Shown one piece after another: positions 36,097-48,029 of a DNA stretch of 64,000 bases (position 1 is its first letter; every line of letters begins with the position of its first letter). The translations under genes and the position numbers were made by a program. Under the pieces are notes generated by a model. That model was not told the DNA's origin and made no database searches. It was given only the letters and a program-made list of their open reading frames with translations. This stretch comes from Toxonevra muliebris (Eukaryota; Arthropoda; Insecta; Diptera; Pallopteridae): NCBI GenBank assembly GCA_963691655.1, contig OY829326.1:75261235-75325234 (forward strand), in the 5' to 3' direction.

Positions 36097-38000
36097 TTCT
36101 TCAACTTTTTCTCGGTGAAATATTTTATCTTTGTTTCCGAAAGAATTTCAATAATTTCAATAATAATGTTTTTACTTCATAGTTACTTACTTTTTCATTC
36201 ATAATTTTTATATGTATCATGTAAGGTTTTCGACATATTTTCGAATGGATTGTTTCCTCTAATTTCAACCACTTGCTAATTTAAAAAACATAAATGTACA
36301 ATAGCGTTATTCAAAACAAAAGTTTACAATGGTTATGTACCACACGTTTATGGATCTATAAAATTTAAAGCTGAAGGAGGAGGTGGTCTCTCGCGTAGAA
36401 TTGCAGAGCACTAATCATTGTGCTAACAGCAACCGCCAGGACACATTTGGTATAATACAAAAGTTTTCCTTTATCATGTTGAGGGAATTTTAATGAAATG
36501 AAAATAAAATTACTAAAAATCGCGAATACCTTTGCTGTGTCGGCTTATATAAAAGATATAAATAGATATGTGAGACTATATTAGGTGCTGAAATTAAGAA
36601 TATGGGAATGTTGCGTTCACGCTGTGTTTAAACATTGCACGTATGTATTTAAAAATCAACAATACTGTTGATGCCACAAAGTCTGCTGCTCTCATGCGAA
36701 ATCAGTCCAATTAAATAAAATTTCATAGCTACAACATTTAGAGCAAATACCTACTACTGCTGCAGTAAAATTGAATTTATCAGTGATATTAAAGCGTTAA
36801 GTGAATTATTTACTTTATTTAGTTTTCTTCATTTTTTTTTTTTTAGGATTGGTTTCACAAAAGGCAAAAATGCGTCACCTTTCATGTTTGTTGTCCAATG
36901 AGTACGAGAATTTGAATTTCAATGTTGAGTTTTGTCCGTGCGTTGTCTGAATTCACACTACATGCAGCATTAAATTGCATGCGACAAACGTGCTAATGTT
37001 TCTGCTTCTGTGCCTAGTTGCCGATGACACAGTCGAACCTGCACATATACACATCGACACACACACATTCCTTTTACAAACATATAGTAATATGTAAACT
37101 TTTTGGATGAGACCAACTTAAACTGATCGATTCGATCGATCGTTTCATCATGCAACCGCGCACAGCAGCCGCGTAGTCACCATAGTCACCACCAAACACC
37201 ATAGCAAGACATGCACGGCAACGGCAACAGCAACAATATCAACAACAACAACAACAAGAACTACCTTCATCTCCTGTTTACAAATCGTGCCAAGTGAAAC
37301 ACCTCAGAGTTCGCATCGAGCGGCGGTGATTGTTGCTGTAAGATTAGTCGACGACACACAGGACCAAGTGCAAAATTAAGAGATATTTATAAGAAGCACG
37401 AAAACCACTTAAGTCAAACGCCTTTGGCAATTAACAGAAAATAATTCGACCAATAAAGGATTCGAATTCCAATAAAAAAAAAATTTTGAGTCTTGAAAAT
37501 GACTCAAGCTAACTTGGAGATGGAAGAGCTTATGTATCTATATAAAAGAGTTTGCTTACGAAATTATACCTATTACTTATTTAGAAATAAATTGCTGTAT
37601 ATATGTATGTGTATATGTTTCATATATAACATGTGTTGTTGTTATTAGAATTTAAATATTTATACTATATATAATATATGTATGCAGGGAAGATTTCAAG
37701 TATTCCTGAAACATCAAGTACTTTTGAGAAGAAAAATTATTTCTGAAATTATTTGAAACGATTTTATTTCTGAAATGAAATCGGAATACCTAATTTAATT
37801 CAGTTATCCAAGTATAAAATGTTTTGACCAAACTAGTTGGCAACTTAATTAACTAATATATGGAGTCTATAATTTTTCGTTGGATTACAGGCTAAATTAA
37901 AAAAATAAATTTTATACGACACCTCCATTGACTGTCAATAGAAAACTCCAAAGAACTAAAAAATTCGTAGACACGACCATTTTCTGGTAACACAGGTAAG
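36097..38000. other. Intergenic with a possible 5' exon/promoter at 36960-37560
   Basis: The block 36960-37460 is the least AT-rich part of the region. It has (CA)n, GATCGATTCGATCGATCG (37127-37144) and (CAACAA)n at 37227-37258, like an insect 5' UTR. An ATG at 37499 opens MTQANLEMEELMYLYKR. TATAAAAG lies at 37541. No gene can be named, and which strand is used is unclear. Confidence 0.3.
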
Positions 38001-38620
38001 TATTTATTTATTTATTTATTTATTTATTTACGACCTGCTAGGCTTAGCCCTTACAGGTTACGAACTTAAACCTAACTTAATTTAACAAAAAAGATAATAT
38101 CAAAATTAACTTAAAAAATATTCATTTAGTGACCTTTGTCCTGCATCTGCAAATAGAGCCATTGCTTCCACAGTTCATTTTATGAAATGGAACAAGAAAC
38201 AATGACTTTCTTTAAGAGCTCTTCTTGGAACGTAAAAAGGAATGAGTTAAAGTAGCTCAGGCGAATAGATTTTATTATCCAAGATATCCTTTACAAACAA
38301 GACACCTTAAGCCTTTCGCCTCACAGCTAAAGTTTGCAAGCCTAAAAGTTGACATCGAATTACATATGTAGGCATATTCTCTGAATTGAACATGCGGCAA
38401 AGAGCAAGTCTTGCGAATCTTTTCTGGATTTCTTCTATGCGATTGATATCATAGACGTAGCAGGGATCCCAAATAATACTGATATACTTGAGTATTAACC
38501 TGATCAAGCTCACATATATCGACTTTGAGGTGAATGGATCCAAAAAGTTACGTTTTAAAAAACCAAGGAGAGAATTAGCTTTGGGGATCATGTAGTCTCT
38601 ATGAGTATTAAAAAGTCTTA
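38001..38620 (-). mobile_element. 5'-truncated non-LTR retroelement with (TAAA)n tail
   Basis: On the minus strand 38591-38307 encodes SLLGFLKRNFLDPFTSKSIY followed by SLIRLILKYISIIWDP, then IEEIQKRFARLALCRM and LQTLAVRRKA: the segment just after the reverse transcriptase catalytic core (SLVR-x-x-LEYAS-x-VWDP, IE-x-IQ+RF). It is followed by ~270 bp of 3' UTR and an uninterrupted (TAAA)n tail (38001-38030 on the plus strand as TTTA). One or more stops end the frame. It is dead on arrival, typical of target-primed reverse transcription. Confidence 0.85.
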
Positions 38621-38870
38621 ATAATTAAGTGTGCTTACTCTGGAAAATTAGTTACTTTCATTGAAGTAATAGTAGTAGGGTAGAATAACTCATCTGCCTT
38701 CTTATTACCTTAAATGAGTCTATATCCTATTATTGTTATTCCTAGTTATTGTTCAGACCAGAGCCTTGAGAGCAACTTGACTGCCAATAAATATTGCTAT
38801 CTTTTTCCTACATTGAATAACCGTTTGTTTGCACCTTAACCAAAATTGCGCTTGCTATTATACCTTAGGG

Positions 38871-40387
38871 CAGTGGGGTGTCTAGAGGAGGGAGGAGGCT
38901 ATAGGGGCTGAAGCCCTTCCCACCCCTAGAACCTGACAAACTTGATTTACCAAATATATGCGAAGAGCAGTATATTTATAGCAAACAGTGTATTTAGCTT
39001 TGTGTGATTTTTGTGAAATCAGAAATATTTCGATTTTTCCAAAAAAAGCCATTAGCAATTCAATAAACGAAGAAAGCTTGATAATGGTCTAGTTTTTGGG
39101 TTGAATTTTGTACTGAATTTTAATCTGATATTGGCTTAACTTTTCCGTTTTTGATCTGAATTCTGGTTTGATTGTATGTCAGAATTTTGTTTTATTTTAT
39201 GTATGAATTTGGTTTAAGTTTTAATTCGTGTTTGGCCTAAATTTTAATTTGCTTTCGGTCTGTATTTAAGATTCTTCTGATCTGAGTTTTAGTGTGACTC
39301 TTAGTCTAAATTGTGGTCCAAATTTTGCTCAGACCAGCGTTTGATCTGATTTCTGGTCTAAATTTTGATTTACAAATTTGGCGTCTTTTTAGCTTCAGCT
39401 TTAATCTGACTCTTAGTTTGAGTTGTGGTCGAAATTTTGGTCTGAATTCGGCTTGAATTTTAGTCTAGTTTTTGGTTTGAATTTTGCGTTGCTTTCGTTT
39501 GGTATTTGGCGTCCTTTTGGCCTAAAGTTTTATCTAACTATTAGTCTTAGTTGTGGTCTAAATCTTTTTTGTGTAAATTTTAAATTTGATTTTGGTTTGG
39601 ATGCGTTCTGAATTTTGATCTGAATTTGACCTCATTTTAGTCGATTTTTGTTGGTCCGATTCGTGGTCCGAAAATGGGTTTTTTTCAACCGGTTGTTGCC
39701 CGGTACCCGAAAGCGTGAACGGATCTCGTTGAAATCTAAAATGTATTAGTTTTTTAGTCAAATTAAGATACTTTTAAATTTTCATAAAAATTAAATGCTT
39801 GGTTCTGGAGTTGTGAGATGGGAAACTCACTTACCATGAGGCCGATATCAATAGTGATATCAATGCTAAAAGTGATCTGAATATATATTTTGAAAATTCG
39901 TTTGAAGTACTATCCAAATCAACTGTTATCTTAAATAAATTTTTTTCCGGTTTTTGTTTCATCAAAATTTTTTTCAAAGGAAATCAAAATTTCCTTCAAA
40001 TTGTTTTCTCAAAATTTAACAATATAAATCCGTCAGGCAAGTCATAGGTCACATATATAAAGTTATATGCTTGAACAAAATGCTGGTAAGTGAACCGGCG
40101 GGGTATGTTCTAGATTTTTGATTTTTTTGCACTTTCAATCTGAAAAAAGTTTAGAATTTTAGTTTGAAATTTGGTCGAAATTTCCGTCTCCATTTCTATC
40201 TGATTTTAGTTTGAATTTTCGTCTCAGTTTTCTTCCTATTATCTTTTAATTTTTGGTGTGAACGTTGATAAAATTTTTGCACTAGTTTTTAGTCTCGGTC
40301 TGGGATTTGGTCGATATTGAGTCTGATATTTAGCCTTTAATTTAGTAAAATCAGCCCCCCCAAACCTAAATCCTAGAACCGCCACTG
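38871..40387. mobile_element. hAT-type element carrying a degenerate minisatellite
   Basis: Ends CAGTGGGGTGTCTAG and, inverted, CAGTGGCGGTTCTAG. Flanking octamers CCTTAGGG (38863-38870) and CCTTGGGG (40388-40395) differ at one base, an aged 8-bp target duplication. The interior at about 39070-39650 and 40130-40340 is built from degenerate units around TTTTGGTCTGAATTTTAGT, with variants such as TTTGATCTGAATT. No transposase is encoded. A non-repetitive stretch (39690-40130) separates the two repeat blocks. Confidence 0.85.
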
Positions 40388-40829
40388 CCTTGGGGTCACA
40401 GCGACTTTAAAGATTTTTCTATAGAACATTCATCCCAAAATTCTTTGAAATTAGTGACCGCAAACATTTTTCATGCAGTTCATTAAGGGTTTGTTGATTA
40501 TTTCAGTGTGAATAATTAGTGAAATAAGATCATATTGTGCTTTAAATTGATTTAAAGTAGCTTGGGGCCATAAAGACCCCAAGATACAGACAAACGGATA
40601 AGGTTGTATATCGCCCTCCCTTTATGCTCCCCTTATCGCTAGTAATTCTGCCTAGTCGAGTCAGGTAGGCGCATAAAATTTATATACTTTGAGTTTCCGC
40701 TGATTTCGCATTCCATTTTTGAATCCATCGGCGTGGATTTCCATGTCGAAGCCTCGGCACATAAGTAATTTTAATATTGTTTTAACTGCATGGCGTATGA
40801 TAATTGTGATATTTTCGATAGCATAAATT
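40388..40829. other. Intergenic, no gene seen
   Basis: The stretch from 40560 to 40700 is less AT-rich but has no supported frame. Confidence 0.4.
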
Positions 40830-41640
40830 TGTTTAAAAATGGATTCAGAGAAAAAAGCCTTAGATGCAACTAAACAGAAGGAAATTAAAGGATTGTTGTC
40901 GTGCTTCGGTTGCATCAGAAAATGGATATTCTAGACAAAAAAATCCATCAGAAAAATTTATTTTCAGACTGCATTCACGATATTCACAATAAAAATTTTA
41001 AAACGCAGTCCAAATGCAAAAGGATTTGCAAAACAATCCGTCTTCTTCACGTCTCAGCAGAATTAATTCGTTTGGTGTTCACGAAAAGAATGCAAATTGG
41101 ATATCTGATGACGTCTGATGACGAAAGTTATCTGACCAGATTAGATTAAAATTAATCGTCTTGGCTCAGGCGGGTGGCAGTGGGTGGCGGACTCCTTTGT
41201 AACCCAGATGTGTTATGTCAACTATAAAATTAAGTAGTGACTTCCTCATGATGCCCAGATGCATTGGAAAGATACACCGAATTGTTGGAAGAATGACTTC
41301 ATCATCATATATTGAAATTCAAATACACAACACATCTTTGAATATGTTTGGTGTTTTCATCCAGTAAGATAATGATCTGAAACACATTGCCAGAGTTTCG
41401 GGGAATTGACTTTAAAGTAACAATTTTTGGGGATTATCCAAATGTTCAATGATAAGAGAAACTAGTAACGAAGATGAGATACTGTCAAAAACCAAGTTTG
41501 CTTTCCAGAAATCTGCAGAAACTTAGAAGAGAAAATGTTTTGACAAATCCAAATTGTTCTTGAACCAAAGGAAAGTTACCCAAAATATCGGCTACACAGC
41601 AGAACACATACCGCGCCGTTTACAAAAATTATGTAATTTT
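40830..41640 (+). pseudogene. Tc1-like (DD34E type) transposase remnant
   Basis: Fragments in several frames follow Tc1 order. ILKRSPNAKGFAKQSVFF is the region before the catalytic core. DDESYLTRLD is a degenerate first-Asp block. GKIHRIVGRMTSSSYIEI comes next. DNDLKHIARV is the second Asp in the QDNDPKHTA motif. Near 41600 HIPRRLQKLC is the C-terminal block. There are many frameshifts and stops, and no inverted ends were identified. This is old debris. Confidence 0.72.
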
Positions 41641-44273
41641 TTAGTACTTTTTACTTTTAACTTTTAATTTATAAAAAACTAGAAAAAAATATAAACTGTG
41701 GCAAACGAATATAAATTTCTAACTGTTGATTTAGACAAACAGTCAAGCTTTCAGCTCACGTACTCTTTTTTCTTATAGGTTATGTACTTTCTGAGTTACG
41801 TCGTTTATAAATTTTTTGTTTTTTTTTTAAAATGTCAAAAATCGCTGAATGTACCACTTTGCAAAACAAAACGTTTTTTTCTTGCGCCTGGGTTTATTTT
41901 ATGATTTCTTGGATTTCATTACATTTCATGCACCGAAGTGATTGAGCCAGTTTCAGTAATTTTCGACCACAAATCAACATTTTATTTGAAAACAATACAT
42001 AAACTTAAAAATGTTTGTGTCAAAAATTTGTTCAAATCAATTTAATTTAAAATGTAGATGAGCTAAGGTCCTGCTTTTCATGAAATGTTTAATTTGATCT
42101 TAGTTAGCGTATATATTTTTTTAAATGGTTCAGCGAATTAAAAAAAAAAACCTTAAAAGTGACCAGGACTTTCTAAAATTTTCAAATGCGAATAACTCAA
42201 AAACTAGACGTAATTGACAAAAATGGGTTTGTTATTTCGAATCATCTGTTCAAATATAACTGAACATTTGAGGCACCAAAAGAAAAGTTGTATTTTGTCG
42301 CCTTGTGCTATATTTTGGTATTCTTATTTTTTAAATACGGTAAATTGATCGCGCTGAGTTTTTAATTTTTTCTGTTTAATTAAAGTTAGAACTTTTGCTT
42401 ATTTTTCTTTTATGAAATATTGTCAATCAAATAAAAATATTGGACATATTTTTCTTTCATAGATTAAATTTTAGATTTTTATTTAGAATTTTTTCTTCCA
42501 TGAGAAAAAGATCGAACAATTTATTGAGTAAATGTGTAGAAGTTTAAACAAGCCTTCCTAACTCCATTCTATAATAGATATTGAATTTCCAGCTCATGGC
42601 ATTCTGAGAAAGAGGAATAGGACAGTCAGCATTAGTTCTGTTTTACTCGGATTCACAATCAAGCCAAAAGAGTGCGCCCAGCTCCTTAGTGCATCTAAAT
42701 CTTCTTCATAAGCTATAAATTTAAATGATATTATTGATAAGAAACTGTACTTGTCATATATTTTCATTTCTCAAAAACGTAGATCTTGTCCAAAACAATT
42801 TATTATTTTTTATAGAGCAAAGAAGAAGCAAATATTACAAACAATGCTAACTAGTAAATACTGCGAAATATTTTGAAATTTGTTCCAAAATTTCCGCGAA
42901 ACCTTAAAATTTTGTTTTCGTGTAAACGAATTTTTAGCATTTTTAGAATTTTTTAAGGTTTTATTTCGGCCCCAAAGAGAAGAAAATAAAATCGCAATTA
43001 TAAAGTAAAATAATTTTGGATACTGCACCTAAGGATTAAAAATTGAAAGTTCGTAATTGTGATTAAAAAGGCTCTTGAATTTACGATTATTTGCGTTTAT
43101 TAGTAAATGGAAAACGTGTAAAATTAATTAGTCTCCTTTGTACTTTTCATTGAAACAATCAAGGCATCATAAACTTTAAGATTAACATATGGATCTAATA
43201 TATTATATACTCGTACATACATTGTGCATACATGTGTACTCGTAAATAAATTTTCTGCTCGTCATAGGTCTATCATTAATTTTGATTTGCCATCAAAGCA
43301 ACAAACTGATGTGTTGCCTACGAATTTTGACATTTGCTGATTGTTGTAGAGAATGAATATTCAAGCGCTGCTGTCAATAATTATTTGGGCTCTTCTCACG
43401 AGAGTACCCATCTGGTAGCAGACAAAGCGCCAGTTAAAAATTTTTTTTTTTTTAATTTGTCGTAAATTCATTTTACCAAAAGCCGTAGGGAACTTTCATA
43501 CAACACTCTAATTGTTTCTTCTGCTTCTTCTTTTTCTTTTTCTTGATGATGTGATAACGCCTCTCATCATGGTTGGGGCAGCATACAGCAGAGCAGACAT
43601 AATACATTACCAGTAAATACGATAAATAGGAGAACTTCAGAGGAGCGAAATCGAATAATAAGTACGAATATGATGGTGCTGCTGTTGTTATATTCGACAA
43701 ATACTGAATGCCGTTTAAGAATCGATTATTCAAGTTGACAATTTGACAAGCGTAAAATTAAAACTTCAACGAGACCATCAACTTAAATTTAATTACATCA
43801 CACAGGTATATTTTAAAAGATTTGATTTCATTAATGAAATGTGAATGAAATTTCAAAAGCTACCATTAAATTTACATACACACATCTATGCCAGTGATTC
43901 AAAATTTCAAAAGATATGTACCATACAATAACAGTGATCGTACGATAATTTCTTTACAGCATTGTTAAGCCATTTTTGTCATGTCATTTTGTGGGACAAG
44001 TTACAAACAAATGCTGTGTTTACTGGTATTTAATGATTTTGGTAGCACCAACTTGTCAAAAGAGTTTAATTTCAAAAACTTAATATCTAATATTCTCAAG
44101 TTTATAAATTTACTTTTGCCACCGTTATAAAAAAAAAAAAAAAACACAAAATTAGTTTTTTGTTGAAAAATAAAACATTAATACAAATTTTTGAAATCTA
44201 AAATATGTTAGAGAAAACATTTAGATTTTTTTAATATCATGGTTAAAAAACAAACTATTCAGAAATCCTCTCC
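41641..44273. other. Intergenic, with one LINE fragment
   Basis: Apart from the reverse transcriptase fragment at 42590-42715 no coding sequence is supported. The open frames at 42810-43028 and 43473-43733 are low-complexity. Confidence 0.45.
42590..42715 (-). pseudogene. Non-LTR reverse transcriptase fragment
   Basis: The minus frame reads AYEEDLDALRSWAHSFG then LIVNPSKTELMLTVLF and then a stop. The W-A-x-x-x-GL-x-VNP-x-KTEL motif is the conserved block just after the catalytic YADD of LINE reverse transcriptases. Only about 40 residues survive. Confidence 0.75.
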
Positions 44274-44411
44274 TTAACCCAGTAATGCCTAGCGGTGCCA
44301 TATGGCACCTTGTCGCTGAGCCGTTCCTGAGCCAGGTTCAAAAACAATTTTTATCTCAAGTTACTTTCTTGATCTATCTACTTTGGTTCCCTCTCGTCTT
44401 TAATGGGTTAA
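44274..44411. mobile_element. TTAA MITE family 3, copy 1 (138 bp)
   Basis: TTAACCCAGTAATGCCTAG at the left and AATGGGTTAA at the right with TTAA at both ends. Inside is a perfect 16-bp palindrome, GGTGCCATATGGCACC, followed by a block shared with copies at 47250 and 61982 (TCAAGTTACTTTCTTGATCT then ACTTTGGTTCCC). It is the most complete of the three copies. Confidence 0.9.
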
Positions 44412-45518
44412 AACTAAAACTGGGGGGAATTTTTTTTTTATATACTTTCATTTATTTATTGAATCTTTCCTTACTTAGAAACTAACAATATGTACTTTAA
44501 ATCTAAAAAAATAAGATAAAAAAATCACGTTTCCATGCCAGTGCGAGGGATTAATGTTATGGTAAAGGATAAGAGGGTCTCACGTATATCTTAGTAGTCT
44601 GAATTCCCATTGAACAAGAGAAAAATGGGGAAATAACTTCCTGTGAAGATATTGTCTCCCCTCCCCTCCTGCTCAGTGTAGACTCAGACTAATTGTGCCA
44701 ATTATAATATGTCAAGATCTTTGCCTTTTAGTCGCTTGCGGTATCTTCACTGCAATAAGTTTCTTGCCAAGCTGTTTTGGTGTGTTTTGCACAAAATTTA
44801 CATATTTCTTCAGCGACCAAAGGTATTTCAAGATCTTTGTGGATGTTGGTGTTTTTATGTACCTTAGGGCTCCTGTGATGGTTTTAAGCATTTTGGATTG
44901 CATTGTTTGCAGCTTTTCTACGTTTGATGGCGACGCAGTTCCGCATAATTGGATGCCGTACGTCCAAATTGGCTTAATAATCATTTTAAAGAGTAACAAT
45001 TTGTTTTCTTGGAGTCAACTTGGAGTTTTTGTTTAACATCCAGTGTAGTTTCGATGCTTTTAGTTTTGCCTGTGTCTTTTTTTTTTGCTTCAATATGTCT
45101 TTGCCAGATCAATCTTATTTCGTTGTTAATATCGAAATAGTTAACATACTCTATGACGACGAATAAGTTAGGACAGCTATTTAATCCGAAGAAATTTCTA
45201 TATGTTGGTTTTGGCAGAAGTAACTTTGTTTTCTAGGGCGAGGTGATCTCTGCCTAAAGGAATATAAAAATAAATATGTGTTAAACAAGAACATTGACAT
45301 AGACTATGAAATCACATGCACACCTGGCACTTATCCCTAGTGAGATTCACACGAAACTACATAGTTTAGGACTACCTTATGGGAAAATTTTAGACGATAA
45401 GCCCCACAATGGAGAAATTATTTTTATTGATTTGGTAGAGTTGAGAAAGGATGAAATATTTTGGAATCGTAGAAGCATCACAAAATGGATTTTTCTTTAT
45501 TGTTTGAAGCATCACAAG
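44412..45518. other. Intergenic with a Jockey-like fragment and an unassigned ORF
   Basis: It holds the retroelement fragment at 44712-44999. A 71-codon ATG frame at 45306-45521 reads HLALIPSEIHTKLHSLG and later GEIIFIDLVELRKDEIFW; I do not recognise it. It ends exactly at the next hAT insertion, whose target duplication preserves its last codons. Confidence 0.4.
44712..44999 (-). pseudogene. Jockey-clade reverse transcriptase C-terminal fragment
   Basis: The minus frame begins MLLFKMIIKPIWTYGIQLCG, continues TASPSNVEKLQTMQSKMLKT and ends in a basic region. The IKPIWTYGIQLWGTAS block is diagnostic for Jockey-clade LINEs. It is cut off from the catalytic core upstream and from any 3' tail. 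Confidence 0.85.
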
Positions 45519-46536
45519 TAGTGTCCGACCGAATATTCGGTTTCGGCCAAAAATACGGTTTCGGCAAAAAATATGGCCGAATATTTAGCCGAAACCGAAA
45601 CTTTAAAAATTTTACTTTATAAATTTTACTGTTAGCATTTCAGTACGCAAAGGACTGTTTTTATTTTTAGCATATAACATAAAGTTATTCAATTTTGAAT
45701 ATTAAAATAAAAATGTGAATTTCATTTGTACCTATACGACAAAATGTATATTTTTTAGTGCCTTTAATATGTATTTTCTTTATTGTTAAAATAATATTTT
45801 TGTTATTTTATATATACATATATAAGTATGTATATTAGGGCGTACCAATTTGTATGGATGAATTTTTTTCAGAGTACCGACAGAAGAGTTCCATATTCTA
45901 TGACAAAAAAATGGAGCTTACCCCCCGTAAAATTCGTAGAAGTTAAAGTAATATTAAAAGTAACCTATCAATTTTTATTCAAACAACCACAGTACGTTGT
46001 ACTGAAGCTTCTTCGAATTTTACGGCGGGTAGGATCCATTTTTTTGCTATACTTTCTTCGGCAAAGTTGATCAACATCGAATATAGAATTTTTCTGTCAA
46101 CGTACTTTTCAAAAAAAAAAAAAAAAAAAAATTGGTGCGCCCAAATGTACATGGATTTTTTTTTTTTTTGAGTTTTAATTAAAAAAAAATTAAAATGATT
46201 TGAATTTTGTTTTTAACATATCTGTGGTCAGAAGCTATAACAACTCAACTCGAGTTTTGTCGAATTCGAGTTATTATCATAATTTGAAGACTATTTTATG
46301 ACTATCGGTTCAGTGGTTTACGAGATATTAGGGCGGGAAAATAGCACAACTCAACCTGATTACTCTTAGCACTTGAACCTTTGAAGTGCTCTCCTGTAAA
46401 ATACAAAAAACACACTTATGCTGTTATGCCTTGTGACCACTGATATATACATGTATATTAAAAAGTTTCGGTTTTGGCCGAATATTAGAAAAATGGCCGA
46501 AATTCGGTAGAAAAAGTCGGTTTCGGTCGGACACTA
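45519..46536. mobile_element. Non-autonomous hAT element with perfect 8-bp TSD
   Basis: Target duplication ATCACAAG at 45511-45518 and 46537-46544. Ends are TAGTGTCCGACCGAATATTC and, inverted, TAGTGTCCGACCGAAACCGA. Subterminal arrays of TTTCGGC, GGCCGAA and GGCCGAATATT lie on both sides. No transposase is encoded. It contains the nested hairpin element at 45838-46142. Confidence 0.94.
45838..46142. mobile_element. Hairpin MITE nested in the hAT element
   Basis: Outer ends GGGCGTACCAAT and ATTGGTGCGCCC pair with one mismatch. Symmetry continues inward to CAAAAAAATGGAGCTTACCC then CCCGTAAAATTCGTAGAAG, matched by the inverse at 45998-46045. Almost the whole 305 bp can fold on itself. An A20-type homopolymer near the right end probably grew by slippage. 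Confidence 0.82.
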
Positions 46537-46667
46537 ATCACAAGTGAATTTAGTAGTTTCGGCTATACAAGTGAGTCTTTTCTCGACTAAAACGGAATAG
46601 GAACACTGCTGGGGAGGAGAGTAAACAGCATACCAGTTATTAGAGATTTCGATAGTCGGTAAACATA

Positions 46668-47039
46668 TTGGTAAAAACTATGCCTAAAATAAAAAAAGAT
46701 GGTATAATATCTCTGTGTCAATCATCTCGTCTCTACCATATACCCAAAGTTATAAATGCAGATATTTTTGAGAAGGGTAGAAGAGTGCTAAATTTTGATG
46801 AACCAGCCAGTCACACTTACCTTAAAACGGCGAAGTTAATTAACCCTAAGAACTTTTATAAAATTACTAATAGATCTAAAAGGGAATCAATTACTGTACT
46901 GTGTATTTCTTTACCATCCATGTTTCTAGATGGTCACAAAAGTCACTTCAGTTTGCTGCTGTCAGAGTTCGACGCTAAAAACCAAATTATTGTTTTTTGC
47001 TCAATTTCGAACCTCAGTATTTTAATAGAAAAACTATAA
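46668..47039 (+). pseudogene. pogo/Tigger-like transposase, internally deleted
   Basis: The frame includes FYKITNRSKRESITVLC, then jumps to MFLDGHKSHFSLLLSEFDA and KNQIIVFC. RESITVL and LDGHKSH with a following hydrophobic stretch are successive landmarks of the DDE_1 domain of pogo/Tigger/Jerky transposases; the Asp of LDGH is a catalytic residue. About 60-80 residues between them are missing, and the frame ends shortly after. Confidence 0.78.
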
Positions 47040-47249
47040 ATATCTCCTACATATTGTAAAAAATTAAATAGGTTGGCAAAAGTACGAAAATAATTTTTAG
47101 GGTGATCAACATTAAGCAAAAATTAGAACTGCGGTAAGCATCAAAAGAAATTAAGTTTCTAATAAATAAAAAATAGAACTTAATTTTGCGAATTAATATT
47201 AAGTACTGAAAAAATTGCATCTCGTAACGCCCCTAAAATGATGGGGACC

Positions 47250-47364
47250 TTAACCCAGTAATGCCTAGCTGAGCCATTCCTGAGCCAGGTTCAAAAAATA
47301 TTTTTTTCTCAAGTTACTTTCTTGGTCTATCTGCTTTGGTTCCCGCTCGTCCTTAATGGGTTAA
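47250..47364. mobile_element. TTAA MITE family 3, copy 2 (115 bp)
   Basis: Same ends and interior as the copy at 44274, but lacks the ~23 bp containing the GGTGCCATATGGCACC palindrome. TTAA is present on both sides. Confidence 0.9.
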
Positions 47365-47429
47365 GCAACTGCTTTAACTGCTTGTATGAAAAATCCGACT
47401 TGCGAAAAATTACATGTGACTTAATACTT

Positions 47430-47503
47430 TTTTCTCAATGTACGATTAAGCACTAATCGGAACTTTAACAGACTACTAGTCGGTTGAGAAAACGACCCTA
47501 AAT
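47430..47503. mobile_element. Partial copy of the MITE found in the eyg-class intron
   Basis: TTCTCAATGTACGATTAAGC, ACTAATCGGAACTTTAAC and GGTTGAGAAAACGACCCTA match the 49391-49499 element. The left terminus is missing. Confidence 0.65.
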
Positions 47504-47773
47504 AAAAATTTAGATTTGTGAAAGGTGCTTAAAACACATTTGGCAGATTTCAAAACGGAAAGTTTGATTTAGTTTCTATTTTTCCGCTATTGAAAGTATT
47601 TAAATTTTTCCGTATTATTCAATTTTTCTCTGAAATTAGCTCTGAATTTTATAGAAAAAAAAGATATTCCTCATAAATCTGCATCTCTCAAAAAATCTGC
47701 AACTTTATCCGCTGATTATATGAATTGAATATGTACGTAAAATAAAATTGAATTACATAGACTTCTTTTAGGA

Positions 47774-47779
47774 TTTATT
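47774..47779 (-). terminator. Candidate poly(A) signal of the eyg-class gene
   Basis: Minus-strand AATAAA about 250 bases after the stop codon. It is the first clear hexamer downstream of the stop, but the 3' UTR end is not proven. Confidence 0.35.
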
Positions 47780-48029
47780 TTCATGAATATGCATTTAGCC
47801 AATGCGTTCAACTATATCGATAACTTTTTACATGAAATTGCACTATTATGTTTAGATATTAACAAATTCACATCTTATAGAGGGAATATAAAATAAATAA
47901 ATAATTCTTAAGTAAAATGTACAAGGTAATATGTGTATGTAGTTTATATTATACTAATCAGACTTGATAGTCCTGGTAGATGAAGCTTTCGGAATCGAGA
48001 GGTAAGTTTTCTATTGATGCTTCTCGTTT

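Noticed and set aside
43473..43733. 86-codon frame with a Lys run
   Set aside because: Derived from a TTC/TTT repeat, with no conserved feature.
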